Positions 8,167-10,125 of a DNA stretch of 10,125 nt are shown in pieces. The stretch is from Bdellovibrio sp. (GTDB lineage: Bacteria > Bdellovibrionota > Bdellovibrionia > Bdellovibrionales > Bdellovibrionaceae), in the NCBI GenBank assembly GCA_003176075.1, contig PSRN01000098.1, forward strand, positions 1-10,125, read 5' to 3'. Each line of letters opens with the position of its first letter. Within the stretch, counting starts at the first letter, position 1. Both the position numbers and the translations under genes were made by a program. Below the pieces are notes generated by a model. The model had not been told where the DNA came from. It was given only the letters and a program-made list of their open reading frames with translations, and did not search any database.

Positions 8167-9669
8167 GCGATGGTAGACGATGTGCGGAGCTTCGACAACT
8201 CCACAAGTCCGGTTGATTGATTTGAACTCGAAATTTTCCCACCGGTCTTCGACAACGCGGCTGATCGCTTCCTCCTGCAAAAGTTCTTGATAAGCGATAA
8301 TCTCGGAGAGGCCCTTTTCCACAGGAAAAGTTTGGACTAATTGTTGCAAAGTGATTTCGTCTTTCTTTGCAAAAAGGCTCAAAATGTTTTGCCGCATCAG
8401 GTTCTTATCCAGGTAAAAACTCTTTTTGAGGTCCCGAAGCTGTTGTTCCATGAGCAAATCCCCGCTCTCTCCCACTTCGATAGCCTGGTGGGAAAAAGTC
8501 GCCTCTTGTGAGTGCTTCCAAAGTGGTCTTTCCATGGGAAGTTGGACATCTGGCAGAAATTCAATCTCAACGAACGAACCCCCCTCATTCAGGAAGAAAT
8601 CTTTCTTGTGCTCCAGAAGCATTTTCTTAATTTCGGAGATTTCATTCATAACCTGTTTGTTCTCGAGCAGAGCTTTTTGATGAAGAAGCTTCCTCAGTTC
8701 TTCCGACAAACGCATCTTCGATTGCAGGACCTTGCGGCCCACCTGCAGAAGATTAGCCTTTAGGCGTTTCAGCTGAGAGCCATAGGAGGAGTGGCCCATC
8801 TCTTGGATGTAGCGCTTAATCTCGCCGGCATTGAGCACTTGATCGATCATTTCATTCAGGTCCGTCTGCATTTCTGAAGACATCAGAAAATCCCAGAAGG
8901 CATGGAAGCTCTTCCCCTGATCCGATTCTTCAAGATAGTCGTAGGCATCCAGGATTTCACCCAAGATCTGCCCCTTGGTGACAAACTCAATCAGTTTTTT
9001 TTCTTTGATCTTTTGCGTAAGCTCTTTAAAAATCTCCTCAACCAACCCAAAATCAGAGACAAGCCTCCTTGAGTCGTCGAGCAGATTGAGGAAGCGTTCC
9101 CGGATTTGCGTTGCATCCATTCGCTTGAAGCCGCCAGTCTCCTGAATCTCCTTCATCTCTTGGTTCAACTCCTTCTTCCGTTTCTCGAGAATCTTCAAAC
9201 GCACTTGGGGATCAGGGTTGATGTTTTCGACCAAGGTTCGAAGATTTTGAAAGATCATGAAAAAGCGGGAGTGCGTTCCAACAAACTCGCGCTTCTCCAG
9301 CGACTCCATCCACTCCAAAGCGCGCTCGGTATCATAGCTGAGTTCAACCAGGGGCGTCTCGGATTCGTAATCGTAGTATCGGCGCAGGAAGCGATGCCTA
9401 TCGTCACACCACATGGATATGAGGCGTTCACTTAGCTGCAAAGGGTTTTTATAGGAAATTTCATCTGAACCGCCCTTAGAAAACTGCAAGGGATACTGTT
9501 GCAAATATATTTCAAGCTGAGTCTTCAACTCCGTCTCTGGCATCTGAACCTTGTGCCCTTGCTTGAAGGCATAGAAGAAGAATCCAACGGCGATCGTCGC
9601 ATAATCGCTTTTCAATAATTTCAACGTGACCGAATTTTCCAAATGAAAGGTGATTTGATCCAATTCCAT
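8161..9669 (-). CDS. jetA: JetA-like DUF3375 protein (kleisin of a Wadjet-type condensin)
   Basis: This 502-aa protein has the DUF3375 layout. The N-terminal region (about 15-60) contains LLKSDYATIAVGFFFYAFKQG. A middle block follows with ERALEWMESLEKREFVGTHSRF (115-136), and then a long charged coiled coil (155-225). The family hallmark SDQGKSFHAFWDFLMS is at 249-264, and a winged-helix-like C-terminus is at about 420-490. The length is normal for the family. In type I Wadjet JetA is the kleisin linking the JetC heads and carrying JetB; the Mks counterpart is MksF. It is the first gene of the operon. The ATG at 9669 is preceded by AGGA (9678-9675) with a 5-nt spacer. No intact gene lies upstream in the window, so the operon probably starts here. 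Identification as DUF3375 is firm; a role in defence rather than chromosome organisation is inferred. Confidence 0.93.
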   Translation of the reverse strand: MELDQITFHLENSVTLKLLKSDYATIAVGFFFYAFKQGHKVQMPETELKTQLEIYLQQYPLQFSKGGSDEISYKNPLQLSERLISMWCDDRHRFLRRYYDYESETPLVELSYDTERALEWMESLEKREFVGTHSRFFMIFQNLRTLVENINPDPQVRLKILEKRKKELNQEMKEIQETGGFKRMDATQIRERFLNLLDDSRRLVSDFGLVEEIFKELTQKIKEKKLIEFVTKGQILGEILDAYDYLEESDQGKSFHAFWDFLMSSEMQTDLNEMIDQVLNAGEIKRYIQEMGHSSYGSQLKRLKANLLQVGRKVLQSKMRLSEELRKLLHQKALLENKQVMNEISEIKKMLLEHKKDFFLNEGGSFVEIEFLPDVQLPMERPLWKHSQEATFSHQAIEVGESGDLLMEQQLRDLKKSFYLDKNLMRQNILSLFAKKDEITLQQLVQTFPVEKGLSEIIAYQELLQEEAISRVVEDRWENFEFKSINRTCGVVEAPHIVYHRR

Positions 9670-9674
9670 CGGGG

Positions 9675-9678
9675 TCCT
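9675..9678 (-). promoter_or_regulatory. jetA ribosome binding site
   Basis: AGGA on the minus strand is followed by five bases and the ATG at 9669-9667. TATATA (9683-9678) overlaps it. That box is too close to the start for a normal leadered transcript and lacks a matching -35, so it is not called a promoter. Confidence 0.55.
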
Positions 9679-9712
9679 ATATACCGTAAGAGCGACTGGA
9701 TAGCTACAGGTT

Positions 9713-9961
9713 TTGCCAGTGTTGCCATTGGCTCGAGATGCCTGTCGCCTGGTGAAAACTCAGTCGGAGAACTGGGGAGATTGGTCGAAATTTAAGTCCA
9801 AGACGGACTGCCGATGGCGGCTGCTGCACGATTTGGCCGATATTGAATTGCAAGCCGTCGAACTATGCTACCGCGGTTGGCAAGAATATCCTGAGGTGAC
9901 CGAGGAGTTTCGCGAATTCTGTCAGGCTTATGATGGGATAAAGGCTCTAAATTGTCCCTGA
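9713..9961 (+). pseudogene. Remnant of a DUF455 gene (helix 1 segment only)
   Basis: Bases 9816-9916 align without gaps to 384-484 of the intact DUF455 gene, with 12 mismatches in 101 bases by hand count (about 88%). In protein terms RLLHDLADIELQAVEL and the following residues match 28 of 33 positions, including the helix 1 metal-ligand Glu. Similarity stops abruptly on both sides. The remaining helices, and with them Glu117/His120, Glu166 and Glu199/His202, are missing. The frame stays open from a TTG at 9713 to a TGA at 9959-9961, giving an 82-residue chimera with unrelated ends. A functional di-iron protein is impossible. Its orientation is the same as the intact gene, so the two copies form direct repeats bracketing the SNF2-JetABC operon. 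Changes at both synonymous and non-synonymous sites suggest an old or foreign copy rather than a fresh duplication. Confidence 0.8.
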
Positions 9962-10125
9962 TTGTTCCAGTTGGCGTTAGCATACATCGCTTTTACAGTG
10001 ACCGATACCATGTTCGGAGTCGCACATGGCTTCTTGGGCTAAGCGGGTCTTCAAAAAAGATTTCCGGTTCAATTGAAGAGCCAAGAATCATCTTTCTTTC
10101 GAAATAAGGAGATTACACTTCTTTA
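9962..10125. other. Gene-free right flank
   Basis: No recognisable protein, RNA gene or terminator was found here. A 32-codon minus-strand frame (10091-9993) has no convincing ribosome binding site and no recognised similarity. The plus strand carries AAGGAG at 10106-10111, a strong Shine-Dalgarno match, but no ATG, GTG or TTG follows within the 14 remaining bases. If it serves a gene, the start lies just outside the window. Confidence 0.4.

Noticed and set aside
9678..9683. TATATA box as a jetA -10 promoter element
   Set aside because: It overlaps the AGGA ribosome binding site, would place the transcript start almost at the ATG, and no -35 match lies at the right distance.
9993..10091. A 32-codon minus-strand open frame
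   Set aside because: It has no clear Shine-Dalgarno site, is very short, and resembles no known peptide family or toxin.
1..10125. CRISPR arrays, tRNA/rRNA genes, transposases or integrases
   Set aside because: No spaced direct repeats, tRNA-like cloverleaf, rRNA sequence or recombinase motif was seen on either strand.

Overview
The window looks like bacterial chromosome carrying a compact defence-type island. The style (Shine-Dalgarno sites, ATG/GTG starts, stop/start overlaps, GC content around 50% by eye) and the family content suggest a Gram-negative bacterium. A Bdellovibrionota-like or other deep-branching proteobacterial host is possible, but the sequence does not establish it.

Layout, left to right. 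(1) Bases 1-67 hold the first 22 codons of a leftward gene resembling the YebC/PmpR/TACO1 translation-factor family. (2) Bases 161-988 (+) encode a complete DUF455 ferritin-like protein with a full set of likely di-iron ligands. (3) Bases 1003-9669 (-) form one tightly packed four-gene operon transcribed right to left: jetA (DUF3375 kleisin), jetB (DUF4194 KITE-like subunit), jetC (SMC-like ATPase of the Wadjet/MksB type) and a 1037-aa SNF2-family helicase. Intergenic distances are 3 bp, a 4-bp overlap and a 20- to 74-bp overlap. (4) Bases 9670-10125 hold a leader region, a 101-bp degenerate copy of the DUF455 gene in the same orientation as the intact one, and about 200 bp with no recognisable gene.

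JetA, JetB and JetC would form an SMC/kleisin/KITE loop-extruding complex like that of type I Wadjet, which restricts circular plasmids, or the related MksBEF condensins. The canonical fourth gene, jetD/mksG (a TOPRIM, topoisomerase-VI-like nuclease), is absent from this window. Its operon position is taken by the SNF2 ATPase, whose reading frame begins inside the end of jetC. This JetABC-SNF2 arrangement is the main candidate for an undescribed system.

The DUF455 gene and its partial copy bracket the operon as direct repeats about 9.4 kb apart, at roughly 88% identity. In the lines sampled by hand the intact DUF455 gene is also more GC-rich than the operon. Both observations fit an island acquired by recombination at or near a DUF455 locus.
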